A stretch of 64,000 bases of DNA from Streptomyces globisporus (GTDB lineage Bacteria > Actinomycetota > Actinomycetes > Streptomycetales > Streptomycetaceae), in assembly GCA_014649555.1 (NCBI GenBank), contig BMTG01000002.1, positions 124,001 to 188,000 of the forward strand, written 5' to 3'. Below are positions 18,968-26,762 of this stretch, piece after piece. How positions within the stretch are numbered: position 1 is the stretch's first letter; every line of letters starts with the position of its first letter. The position numbers and the translations under genes were made by a program. The notes under the pieces were generated by a model. That model saw only the letters and a list, made by a program, of their open reading frames with translations, made no database searches and was not told the DNA's origin.

Positions 18968-19098
18968 ACCCGGGCGCAGCCGTCGCAGCCCTGGAGGTGG
19001 CGGGCGACCCGGCAGGTCTCCTCGGCGTCCAGGGCGTCCAGGACGTACGCCCCCAGCAGCAGGCGCACATGCGGGTCGTCGCCGGGGTCGGCACTCAT
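18901..19098 (-). CDS. Short zinc-finger (zf-HC2) anti-sigma factor domain protein
   Basis: This 65-residue protein is little more than an anti-sigma domain. It contains 'LLLGAYVLDALDAEETCRVA' then His-x3-Cys-x2-Cys in 'RHLQGCDGC', the zinc anti-sigma signature. There is no membrane helix or sensor part. It stops just after the domain (AEDLRE), so it may be a natural minimal inhibitor or a shortened one. It is antisense to, and overlaps 67 bases of, the ECF sigma gene, which is its presumed partner. A second, full-length homologue is at 23676-24311. Confidence 0.75.
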   Translation of the reverse strand: MSADPGDDPHVRLLLGAYVLDALDAEETCRVARHLQGCDGCARVYVEVAEASALLALLRAEDLRE

Positions 19099-19210
19099 TC
19101 GCAGCCTCGCATCTCCTGGGCGATCCTCCCCTTCTGCCCACGCGGGGCGTCCGCCCCCGGTTCAATGCTGCGTGAAGCCCGGTACCGAGCAAGGAAAGAG
19201 GCGAGACGGG

Positions 19211-19729
19211 ATGCGTCCCGAGGATACGGATGAGGCCGGTGGGAACGGGCTCCGGGTGCCGATGACCTGGCTGACCACCGAGTATCTGGCCGACGAGCTG
19301 TTACGGACCGGCGATCTGATGGAGCCGACGACGCTGGAGTTCCGGGCGGGGCGTGACGCCCTCGCGCTGACGATGTTCCTGTGCGAGTTCCCCCGCGACG
19401 CGCCCGCCCCGCGCGCCCTGCCCGAGCCGCGGGTCGACGAACTGCGCGTGCTCACGGCGTACGAGGGAACCTGGCGCAGCTGGATCTGCGAGCGGCTGGC
19501 GGAGTCGGAGCGGTGCGCCGAGCCCGGCGACCCCGATATGGCGCTGGCCCGGTCTGCCTGGCGCTGGCTGGAGGAGACCGAACTGCTCGCGGCGGACCTG
19601 GACGCGATCGGCCCCGGCCCCTGGGAGGCCGCGGCCGACGCGGCGGGCGGCGACCAGGAGGTCCGCGTCTGGACACCCGCCTGGCAGCTGGGGCTGCCGC
19701 TGGGCCATCTGGCCGTCCATCTGTGCTGA
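19211..19729 (+). CDS. Unrecognised 172-residue protein with a TTA codon
   Basis: I do not recognise the family. The protein is acidic, Trp-rich and apparently soluble, with no signal peptide or membrane helix. Notable segments are 'MTWLTTEYLADELLRTGDLM' and 'RSWICERLAESERCAEPGDP'. The leucine codon at 19301-19303 is TTA, which is rare in Streptomyces and read by the bldA tRNA, so translation may be restricted to late growth. The ATG at 19211 follows AAGGAAAGAGG at good spacing; a GTG at 19172 is an alternative. It converges on the LytS-type kinase gene with a 9-base gap. Confidence 0.65.
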   Translation: MRPEDTDEAGGNGLRVPMTWLTTEYLADELLRTGDLMEPTTLEFRAGRDALALTMFLCEFPRDAPAPRALPEPRVDELRVLTAYEGTWRSWICERLAESERCAEPGDPDMALARSAWRWLEETELLAADLDAIGPGPWEAAADAAGGDQEVRVWTPAWQLGLPLGHLAVHLC

Positions 19730-19738
19730 CGGCCGTCT

Positions 19739-20929
19739 TCAGGAACCGTGCACGCCCGCACGGTACTTGGGCAGCCGCAGCGTGATCTTCATGCCCGCCC
19801 CGACCCCGGTCTCGATGACGAGCCCGTAGTCGTCCCCGTAGACCTGGCGCAGCCGCTCGTCCACGTTGAGCAGGCCGATGCCGGTGGACGTGCCGCCCTC
19901 GCCGCGCAGGATCTGCCGCAGCCGCTCGGGGTCCATCCCGGTCCCGTCGTCCTCGATGACCACCTCGGCCTCCGAACCGGCGTCCAGGGCGCTGATGGTG
20001 ATCCGGCTGCGGGTGACCGCCCCTTCGAGGCCGTGCTTGACGGCGTTCTCCACCAGCGGCTGGAGACACAGGAACGGCAGCGCGACCGGCAGCACCTCGG
20101 GCGCGACCTGGAGGGTCACGGCGAGGCGTTCACCGAAACGGGCGCGGACGAGGGCCAAGTACTGGTCGATGGAGTGCAGTTCGTCCGCCAGGGTGGTGAA
20201 CTCCCCGTGCCGGCGGAACGAGTAGCGGGTGAAGTCGGCGAATTCCAGGAGCAGTTCACGGGCCTGCTCGGGATCGGTGCGGACGAACGAGGCGATGGCG
20301 GCGAGCGAGTTGAAGATGAAGTGCGGGGAGATCTGCGCCCGCAGGGCCTTGATCTCGGCCTCGATCAGCTGCGTACGGGAGCGGTCGAGCTCGGCCAGTT
20401 CCAGCTGGACGCAGACCCAGCGCGCCACCTCCCCCGCCGCCCGGGCCAGCACCGCCGACTCGCGCGGGGCGTAGGCGACGAGCGCGCCCAGGACCCGGTT
20501 CTCGACGGTGAGCGGGACGGCGACGGCCCAGCGCAGCGGGCAGTCGAGGTCGCCGCAGCCGCTGTCGAAGGCGGTGTCGCGGCCGTTGCCGAGGAGCACC
20601 TTCAGATGCTCCATCACGTCCTTGCCGTGGTGGTGCCCGGCCCCGTCCCAGACCAGCACCCGCTCCCGGTCGGTGAGGCAGAGGGCGTCGGTGCCGAGGA
20701 GGGAGCGCAGCCTGCGGGCGGCCCGCCGGGCGCTCTCCTCGGTGAGCCCGGCCCGCAGCGGCGGGGCGGCCAGCGACGCGGTGTGCAGGGTCTCGAAGGT
20801 GGCGTGTTCGACGGGCGTGCCGACGTCGCTGGGGCGCACGGGGCGGACGGTGCGGCGGCCCAGCAGACAGCCGGCGCCGAGCAGCAGCGCGGCGAGGACG
20901 ACGACCACGGCGACGGCGGCCCCGGTCAT
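19739..20929 (-). CDS. LytS/YehU-type sensor histidine kinase
   Basis: The 396-residue kinase has one N-terminal membrane helix ('GAAVAVVVVLAALLLGAGCL'), a GAF-like region (about 60-180), the His_kinase box with phospho-acceptor His in 'QISPHFIFNSLAAIASFVR' near residue 205, and a C-terminal HATPase ('LVENAVKHGLEG', 'IEDDGTGMDPERL'). It lacks the multi-helix receptor domain of classical LytS, so the signal is probably read inside or via the coupled transporter. Its ATG overlaps the stop of the symporter gene (ATGA at 20926-20929). The partner is the LytTR regulator at the head of the same operon. Confidence 0.9.
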   Translation of the reverse strand: MTGAAVAVVVVLAALLLGAGCLLGRRTVRPVRPSDVGTPVEHATFETLHTASLAAPPLRAGLTEESARRAARRLRSLLGTDALCLTDRERVLVWDGAGHHHGKDVMEHLKVLLGNGRDTAFDSGCGDLDCPLRWAVAVPLTVENRVLGALVAYAPRESAVLARAAGEVARWVCVQLELAELDRSRTQLIEAEIKALRAQISPHFIFNSLAAIASFVRTDPEQARELLLEFADFTRYSFRRHGEFTTLADELHSIDQYLALVRARFGERLAVTLQVAPEVLPVALPFLCLQPLVENAVKHGLEGAVTRSRITISALDAGSEAEVVIEDDGTGMDPERLRQILRGEGGTSTGIGLLNVDERLRQVYGDDYGLVIETGVGAGMKITLRLPKYRAGVHGS

Positions 20930-22431
20930 CGTTCCCTCCCCGCGGCGGCCCGGGCCGAGGAGAGGGCTTCGGGGAGGTGGAAGCGGGTCATGGCGGCGTT
21001 GGTGCCCGGGGGGATGCGCCCCGGGGTGGCGAGCGAGACGAGGATCATCGCGAGGAAGCCGACGGGGACGGACCAGACGGCGGGCCAGGCGAGCAGGGCG
21101 TGCGGCCAGCCCGGGGGGCGTACGGCGCCGCTGACGGTGATGGCCACGGCGAGGAGCGCGGAGCCGCCGCCGAGCAGGAGCCCCGCGACGGCTCCGGGCG
21201 GGGTGAGCCGCCGCCACCAGATGCCGAGGACGAGCAGCGGGCAGAAGGAGGAGGCGGAGACGGCGAAGGCCATGCCGACCGCGTCGGCCACCGGCACCCG
21301 GCTCACCAGCAGGGAGCCGACGAGCGGCACGGCGATGGCCAGGACGGTGGCGAGCCGGAAGTGGCGTACCCCGCGTGCGGGCAGGACGTCCTGGGTGATG
21401 ACCCCGGCGACGGCCATGGTGAGCCCGGAGGCGGTGGACAGGAACGCGGCGAACGCCCCGCCGGCGATCAGGGCCCCGAGGAAGTCGCCGCCGAGTCCGC
21501 CGATGACCCGGGCGGGCAGCAGCAGGACGGCGGCGTCCGCGTCTCCCCCGTACCGCAGTTCGGGGGTGTAGAGCCGGCCGAGCGCCCCGTAGATCGGCGG
21601 CAGCAGGTAGAAGAGGCCGACCAGGGCGAGAACGGCGACGGTGGTGCGGCGGGCGTCGCGGCCGTTGGGGCTGGTGTAGAAGCGGACGACGACGTGCGGC
21701 AGGCCCATGGTGCCGAGGAAGGTCGCCACGATCAGCCCGTACGTCGCGTACAGCGGGTGGTCGGCGCGGAAGACGGCGAGCTGGTCGTCGAAGCTGACCC
21801 GGGGGCGGCCGTCGCCCTGCCAGGCGAGGACCAGGAAGAGGGCGGGGACGAGGAGGGCGGTGAGCTTCAGCCAGTACTGGAAGACCTGGACGAAGGTGAT
21901 GGAGCGCATGCCACCGGCGGCGACGGCGGCGGCCACGACGGTGGCGACGAGGACGTCACCGAGCCAGCCGGGGGCGCCGGTGAGGATCTTCAGCGTCAGC
22001 CCGGCGCCCTGGAGCTGCGGTACGAGGTAGAGCCAGCCCGCCCCGACGACCAGGGCGCTGACCAGGCGGCGGACCTGCCGTGATTCGAGCCGGCCCTCGG
22101 CGAAGTCGGGCAGGGTGTACGCCCCGGAGCGGCGCAGCGGTGCGGCGACGAAGACCAGGAGCACCAGATATCCGGCGGTGTAGCCGACCGGGTACCAGAG
22201 CATGTCGGGGCCGTGGACGAGGACGAGCCCGGCGACACCGAGGAAGGAGGCGGCCGAGAGGTATTCGCCGCTGATCGCGGCGGCGTTGAGGCGGGGCCGC
22301 ACGGTGCGGGAGGCGACGTAGAAGTCGGAGGTCGTACGGGAGATGCGCAGGCCGAAGCCGCCGACGAGGACGGTGGCGAGGACGACGAGGGCGACCGCCA
22401 CCCAGGACGCCATGTGGTCGGGGGCGCTCAC
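20926..22431 (-). CDS. Sodium:solute symporter family permease (cation/monocarboxylate type)
   Basis: The 501-residue membrane protein has the sodium:solute symporter fold, with about 13 hydrophobic helices and the conserved 'SRTTSDFYVASRTVRPRLNA' start. 'AISGEYLSAASFLGVAGLVL' and 'GALIAGGAFAAFLSTASGLT' match the acetate/pyruvate symporter (ActP/MctP) branch. The small DUF485 gene directly upstream is the usual companion of that branch. The GTG at 22431 overlaps the DUF485 stop (GTGA at 22428-22431). The exact substrate cannot be read from sequence; a short carboxylate is the best guess. Confidence 0.87.
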   Translation of the reverse strand: MSAPDHMASWVAVALVVLATVLVGGFGLRISRTTSDFYVASRTVRPRLNAAAISGEYLSAASFLGVAGLVLVHGPDMLWYPVGYTAGYLVLLVFVAAPLRRSGAYTLPDFAEGRLESRQVRRLVSALVVGAGWLYLVPQLQGAGLTLKILTGAPGWLGDVLVATVVAAAVAAGGMRSITFVQVFQYWLKLTALLVPALFLVLAWQGDGRPRVSFDDQLAVFRADHPLYATYGLIVATFLGTMGLPHVVVRFYTSPNGRDARRTTVAVLALVGLFYLLPPIYGALGRLYTPELRYGGDADAAVLLLPARVIGGLGGDFLGALIAGGAFAAFLSTASGLTMAVAGVITQDVLPARGVRHFRLATVLAIAVPLVGSLLVSRVPVADAVGMAFAVSASSFCPLLVLGIWWRRLTPPGAVAGLLLGGGSALLAVAITVSGAVRPPGWPHALLAWPAVWSVPVGFLAMILVSLATPGRIPPGTNAAMTRFHLPEALSSARAAAGRER

Positions 22432-22790
22432 GGGGCGGGGCGGCCCTCCACCAGCCGGGCGAAGTCGCGTTCGTTGCGCTCGGCCCGGCGGACGTACCAC
22501 CAGGCGGCGAGGGTGAGCGGCGGGTAGGTGGCGAAGCCGAGGACCGCCCACACCAGGGCGGAGCTGTTCAGTGCGGCGAACAGGAGGGGCAGGGTGCCCG
22601 CGACGAGGGCGAGGACGCCGAAGACGGTGAGCCCGGCGCGCAGCTGGCCGCGCATCAGCGAGCGTACGTAGGCACCGCCGAGGGCGGTCTGCTCGTCGAT
22701 CTCCGACTGGGTGCGGTAGCGGGGCAGCGGGCGCACCCGACGCGGCTCTCCCGTGACCACTTCGCGCCGAGGGGTTGGCTCTGCGGACAT
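22428..22790 (-). CDS. DUF485 family small membrane protein
   Basis: The 120-residue protein has two membrane helices ('LTVFGVLALVAGTLPLLFAAL' region and 'LVWAVLGFATYPPLTLAAWW') flanked by charged ends, and the family-type end 'YVRRAERNERDFARLV'. DUF485 proteins are almost always encoded just before acetate-type symporters, as here, and are presumed to help assemble or tune them. It is coupled by a GTGA overlap to the symporter gene and lies 62 bases downstream of the LytTR gene. Confidence 0.8.
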   Translation of the reverse strand: MSAEPTPRREVVTGEPRRVRPLPRYRTQSEIDEQTALGGAYVRSLMRGQLRAGLTVFGVLALVAGTLPLLFAALNSSALVWAVLGFATYPPLTLAAWWYVRRAERNERDFARLVEGRPAP

Positions 22791-22852
22791 GGGCTCGGAG
22801 TGTAGGCGTCGCCGGGTGGTGCTGGGAAGGCCTCCCGGAGGATCCCCCCAGG

Positions 22853-23605
22853 TCAGCGGCCGCCCTGGCGCATCAGGAGGTCGCGCAGGGCGCGGGTGTG
22901 GCGGCGGCTGACGGCGAGTTCGGCCTCGCCGATGCGCACGCTCATGCTGCCCGCGTCCAGGCGCAGCTCGTCGATCCGGCCCAGCGCCACGAGGTGGCGG
23001 CGGTGGATCCGGACGAAGCCGCGCGAGCGCCACCGCTCCTCCAGGGTGGTGAGCGGGATGCGGACGAGATGGCTGCCGCCGGCGGTGTGCAGGCGGGCGT
23101 AGTCGCCCTGGGCCTCGGCGTAGGCGATCTCGTCGATGGGGATGAAGCGGATGACGCCGCCGAGCTCGACCGGGATCTGGTCGCCCGCGGTGTCGTGGAC
23201 GGGTGCGGACCGGTCCCCCACCTGTTCGGCGGCCCGGCGGACGGCTTCGGCCAGGCGTTCGCGGCGGACCGGTTTGAGGACGTAGTCGACGGCCTTGAGG
23301 TCGAAGGCGTGGACGGCGAAGCCTTCGTGCGCGGTGACGAAGACGATCAGCGGGGGCGCGGCGAATCCGGCGAGGAGCTGGGCGACGTCGAGCCCGGTGA
23401 GACCGGCCATGTGGATGTCGAGGAAGACCACGTCGATCGCGGACGGGTCGTCGGGGCCCGCGTCCACGGCGCTGCCGATGCGGCGCAGTGCCTCGGTCGC
23501 GCCGGTGGCGCCCTCGGCGCTGCGGACACGGGGGTCGGCGCGCAGGAGGTAGAGGAGCTCCTCCAGGGCGGGTTGTTCGTCGTCGACGGCGAGTACGCGC
23601 AGCAT
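22853..23605 (-). CDS. LytTR-family response regulator
   Basis: The 250-residue regulator has an N-terminal receiver with Asp pair 'AVDDEQPALEEL', phospho-acceptor Asp in 'DVVFLDIHMAGLTG' and Lys in 'YVLKPVRRERLAEA', followed by a LytTR DNA-binding domain ('IDEIAYAEAQGDYARLHTAG' and 'FVRIHRRHLVALGRID'). It heads the operon with DUF485, symporter and LytS-type kinase. This gene order resembles enterobacterial BtsSR or YpdAB systems, in which the pair controls a carboxylate transporter; the comparison is by analogy. Divergent to an anti-sigma gene 70 bases away. Confidence 0.9.
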   Translation of the reverse strand: MLRVLAVDDEQPALEELLYLLRADPRVRSAEGATGATEALRRIGSAVDAGPDDPSAIDVVFLDIHMAGLTGLDVAQLLAGFAAPPLIVFVTAHEGFAVHAFDLKAVDYVLKPVRRERLAEAVRRAAEQVGDRSAPVHDTAGDQIPVELGGVIRFIPIDEIAYAEAQGDYARLHTAGGSHLVRIPLTTLEERWRSRGFVRIHRRHLVALGRIDELRLDAGSMSVRIGEAELAVSRRHTRALRDLLMRQGGR

Positions 23606-23675
23606 GCGCCGGAGTTTAGGACCTGTGGCGGCCGATGGCGTGAGTGATGCGTGGCTTGTTCCCGTACCGCAGTAC

Positions 23676-24311
23676 ATGCAGACGACCGAACCCCACGTCC
23701 GGGTGGGGGCCTATGCGCTGGGTGTGCTCGGGAGCGCCGACACCTTCCGCTTCGAGGAGCATCTGGCGGACTGTCCCGGGTGCCGGGTGCGGGCCGGTGA
23801 GTTCGCCGGGGTGCGGGACGGTCTGGCCGTGGTGGGGCCGCCGGTTGTCCCGCGGCCGGGGCTCGCGGAACGTCTGACGGCCGCGGTGGCGGCGGGGCGG
23901 CGCAGGGCGGGCCGGCGGCGGCTCGCGCTGGTGGCGGCCGCGGTGGTGCTGGCGGTGGGCGGCCCGGTGGTGGTGGCCGGGCTGTCGGGCGGGCCGGCGG
24001 AGGGGGCGGGCACACAGCGGTGGTCCGGGACGGACGGGGCGTCGGGGGTGGCCGCGGTGGTGACGGCGGCGGGGCGCGAGTGGGGGACGGCGGTCGCGCT
24101 GGAGGTGGCGCGGGTTCCGGTGGTGGGGGTGTGCGCGCTGGTCGCGGTGGGCCGGGACGGCAGCGAGGAGACGGTGGGCAGCTGGTCGGCCGGGGGCGCT
24201 GGGGACGGTCCGGTGGAGGTGTCGGGCGGGGCGGCACTGCGACCGGAGGGCATCGACCACTTCGAGGTGCGCACGGCGGACGGGCGGCGGCTCGTGACGG
24301 TAAGGCGGTGA
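23676..24311 (+). CDS. Membrane zinc-finger anti-sigma factor without an adjacent sigma gene
   Basis: The 211-residue protein has an N-terminal anti-sigma domain ('HVRVGAYALGVLGSADTF' then His-x3-Cys-x2-Cys in 'EHLADCPGC'), a Pro/Arg linker, one membrane helix ('LALVAAAVVLAVGGPVVVAG') and an external domain of about 90 residues, the RskA/RsgI-like plan. Its partner would be an ECF sigma factor, yet the nearest one is 5 kb away (18395), beside a different short anti-sigma gene. The ATG at 23676 has a weak ribosome site; a GTG at 23640 is possible. It converges on the Fpg/Nei gene. Confidence 0.78.
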   Translation: MQTTEPHVRVGAYALGVLGSADTFRFEEHLADCPGCRVRAGEFAGVRDGLAVVGPPVVPRPGLAERLTAAVAAGRRRAGRRRLALVAAAVVLAVGGPVVVAGLSGGPAEGAGTQRWSGTDGASGVAAVVTAAGREWGTAVALEVARVPVVGVCALVAVGRDGSEETVGSWSAGGAGDGPVEVSGGAALRPEGIDHFEVRTADGRRLVTVRR

Positions 24312-24345
24312 ACCGGTGGATCACTTCAGGGATGCGGGTCGGCCG

Positions 24346-25206
24346 CTACTTGAGGAACTTGGAGAGCCTGCGGTCGGCCAGCGGCTTCCCGCCCGTCTGG
24401 CAGGTGGGGCAGTACTGGAGCGAGGAGTCGCTGAAGGAGACCTCCAGGATGGTGTCCCCGCAGACCGGACAGGCCTCGCCGGTCCGTCCGTGGACCCGCA
24501 TCCCGGTCTTCTTCTCCGCCTTCAGCTTTCCCGCCTCCACCCCGCTGGAGCGGTCCACGGCGTCCCGCAGGGTGGTGCGCAGCGCCGTGTACAGCCGGGT
24601 GACGTCGTCCTCGGTCAGGTCGGCGGTCCGTTTGAACGGGGACATCTTCGCGACGTGCAGGATCTCGTCGCTGTAGGCGTTGCCGATGCCCGCGATCAGC
24701 GACTGGTCGCGCAGCGCGCCCTTGATCTGGCGGCGTTCCCCGGCGAGCAGCGCGGCGAACGCGGCGCGGTCGAAGGTGTCGGCGAGGGGGTCGGGGCCGA
24801 GGGTCGCGATACGGGGGACGTCCATGGGGTCGCGGACGAGGTGGACCGACAGGCTCTTCTTGGTGCCCATCTCGGTCAGGTCGAAGCCGTCGCCGTCCGT
24901 GGTCACCAGGCGCAGGGCGAGCGGCCCCTTGCCGGGTCGGGGCGGGACCGCGGGGAAGGAGTCCTTCCAGCGGAGCCAGCCGGCCCGGGCGAGGTGGGTG
25001 CACAGGTGGAGTCCGCCCGCCTCGATGTCGAGGAACTTGCCGTGCCGGGCGACCGAGGTGACCCTCGTGCCCTCCAGGGCGGTCAGCGGCGGGTCGTACG
25101 TCTTCAGAACGCTGATCGCCAGGGGCAGCACACGGGCGATCTCCTTGCCGACCAGGTGGTCGTCGAGGAAGACCCGCAGGGCTTCGACTTCGGGCAGTTC
25201 GGGCAT
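24346..25206 (-). CDS. Fpg/Nei family DNA glycosylase
   Basis: The 286-residue base-excision repair enzyme starts 'MPELPEVEALRVFLDDHLVG', giving the Pro nucleophile and catalytic Glu after Met removal. The beta-elimination Lys is in 'RHGKFLDIE', the helix-two-turn-helix Asn in 'SLIAGIGNAYSDEIL', and the C-terminal zinc finger is formed by 'CPVCGDTI' and 'CPTCQTGG'. The finger end 'ADRRLSKFL' differs from the usual Arg-x-Thr-x-x-C-x-x-Gln core, which suggests a non-housekeeping paralogue rather than MutM itself. A single-gene unit upstream of the DGAT gene start is likely, 36 bases away. Confidence 0.9.
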   Translation of the reverse strand: MPELPEVEALRVFLDDHLVGKEIARVLPLAISVLKTYDPPLTALEGTRVTSVARHGKFLDIEAGGLHLCTHLARAGWLRWKDSFPAVPPRPGKGPLALRLVTTDGDGFDLTEMGTKKSLSVHLVRDPMDVPRIATLGPDPLADTFDRAAFAALLAGERRQIKGALRDQSLIAGIGNAYSDEILHVAKMSPFKRTADLTEDDVTRLYTALRTTLRDAVDRSSGVEAGKLKAEKKTGMRVHGRTGEACPVCGDTILEVSFSDSSLQYCPTCQTGGKPLADRRLSKFLK

Positions 25207-25242
25207 GGCTCAAGCCTGCCGCAGCCGGTGCGCCGCTGCCTG

Positions 25243-26622
25243 TCAGGACACCGGTGCGCGGTCCGAGCCGGCGACGAGGGCGTACAGCTCCGTGAACTCG
25301 TCCTCGACCGCCGCGGCGAGCCGGTCCAGGTCGGGCAGCGCCTTGCCGTCGGCCACCAGACCCACGTGCACCCGCCCGCCGTAGGTGGACAGGGCGACCG
25401 CCAGGGACTGGCCCCGGGCCAGCGGCGCCATGGGGTAGAGGGCGGTCAGCGGGCAGCCGCCCAGCGAGAGCGCGGAGCGGGGCAGCGGCACGCTGGTGAC
25501 CAGCACGTCGAAGAGCACGCGGGCGGCGTTGGCCGCCAGCGGTGCGCCGAACCGGTGCGCCAGCGGCGGCAGTTGGTCGGCGAGTACGGCAACGGCTCCG
25601 GCGCCCTTCAGGGGGCCCGCAGCCTTGTTGCGGTCCATCGCGGTCCGGACCGCCCGGAGCCGGCTGCGCGGGTCGGCCGCGGTGACCGGCAGGCCCAGCA
25701 GATAGGCGGAGAGCCGGTTGCCGGAGGCGGCGGCCCCGCCGGGGCGGCGCCGGGAGACGGGCACCAGGGCGCGTGGGTCGGCGGCGGGCAGGGACTCGCC
25801 GCGCTCGGTCATCCAGCGGCGCAGCGCCCCGGCGACGACGGCCAGGAGGATGTCGTTGGCCGTGCCGCCCTCGGCGCGCCGGATCCGCTGGAGGTCCCCG
25901 GCGTCGAGGTCGGCGGTGGCCAGGCGCCGGGTGCCGCTGGAGGGTGCGGTGAGGGCGGAGGGGCCCCACAGGTCGAGGCGGCCGGCGCGGACGACGGAGG
26001 CCCCCACGCCGAGCGCCCGGCCGACCTCGCCGATCCGGCCGAGCGCCATGCCCGCCATCTCGCGGGGGTCGGGCAGCCAGGAGCGGGGCGGGACGGCGGT
26101 GCGGCCCCGGGCGGTGGTGCGGGCGCTGGTGACGGCGGCGATCTCGTCGAAGATCCCGGCCCCGATGGCGACCGCCCGCATCCCGTCGGCCAGGGCGTGG
26201 TGCAGCTTGACGAGGACGGCGAAGGGCCCGCCGTCGGCGCCGCAGATGAGGTACATCCGCCAGGGCGGCAGCCCGCGCCCGAGTGGCCGCTCCATCAGTT
26301 CGCCGGCCAGCCGGGTGGCCCCGGCCATGAAGTCGCCGTCGGCCACGACGACCCGCTCGACGTGCCGGTGCACGTCGAAGTCCTTGTCCACCGTCCAGGC
26401 CTTGCCGCCGACCGGCAGCAGGACGTCCCGTACGACCATGCGCAGCCGGGGGATCGCGGCGGCGCGGCTCCCGAGCAGGTCGAGGATCCGCTCCGGGCCG
26501 ACGCCGGGGGCCGGGGCGAAGACGGCGAGCGCGCCCAGGTGCATCGGATGGGCGTCCGATTCGAGGTGCCAGAAAGCAAGGTCGAGCGGGGCGAGAAGCT
26601 CGGTACTCAACGGGGGCCTCAT
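25243..26622 (-). CDS. WS/DGAT family acyltransferase (wax ester synthase / diacylglycerol acyltransferase)
   Basis: The 459-residue enzyme transfers fatty acyl groups from acyl-CoA to diacylglycerol or long-chain alcohols, giving storage triacylglycerol or wax. The catalytic motif HHxxxDG is present as 'LHHALADGMRA' near residue 142, and 'NDILLAVVAGALRRWMTERG' and the C-terminal 'VTSVPLPRS' region match the family. Streptomycetes store triacylglycerol with enzymes of this type. The start at 26622 begins the conserved 'LAPLDLAFWHLESDAHPMHLG' block. Confidence 0.9.
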   Translation of the reverse strand: MRPPLSTELLAPLDLAFWHLESDAHPMHLGALAVFAPAPGVGPERILDLLGSRAAAIPRLRMVVRDVLLPVGGKAWTVDKDFDVHRHVERVVVADGDFMAGATRLAGELMERPLGRGLPPWRMYLICGADGGPFAVLVKLHHALADGMRAVAIGAGIFDEIAAVTSARTTARGRTAVPPRSWLPDPREMAGMALGRIGEVGRALGVGASVVRAGRLDLWGPSALTAPSSGTRRLATADLDAGDLQRIRRAEGGTANDILLAVVAGALRRWMTERGESLPAADPRALVPVSRRRPGGAAASGNRLSAYLLGLPVTAADPRSRLRAVRTAMDRNKAAGPLKGAGAVAVLADQLPPLAHRFGAPLAANAARVLFDVLVTSVPLPRSALSLGGCPLTALYPMAPLARGQSLAVALSTYGGRVHVGLVADGKALPDLDRLAAAVEDEFTELYALVAGSDRAPVS

Positions 26623-26762
26623 GTCGTCGGAGCGGCGGGGCCGGGGTGGGCGGGCCCCTCGCAGTCAATCGTTTGCGGTCGGTCACGGTCAAGCACGGAC
26701 ATATTACGTACGGTTACATCGGTGCGTCGGTCACGCGCGTACGGAATGCCCGGGGCCGGCCT

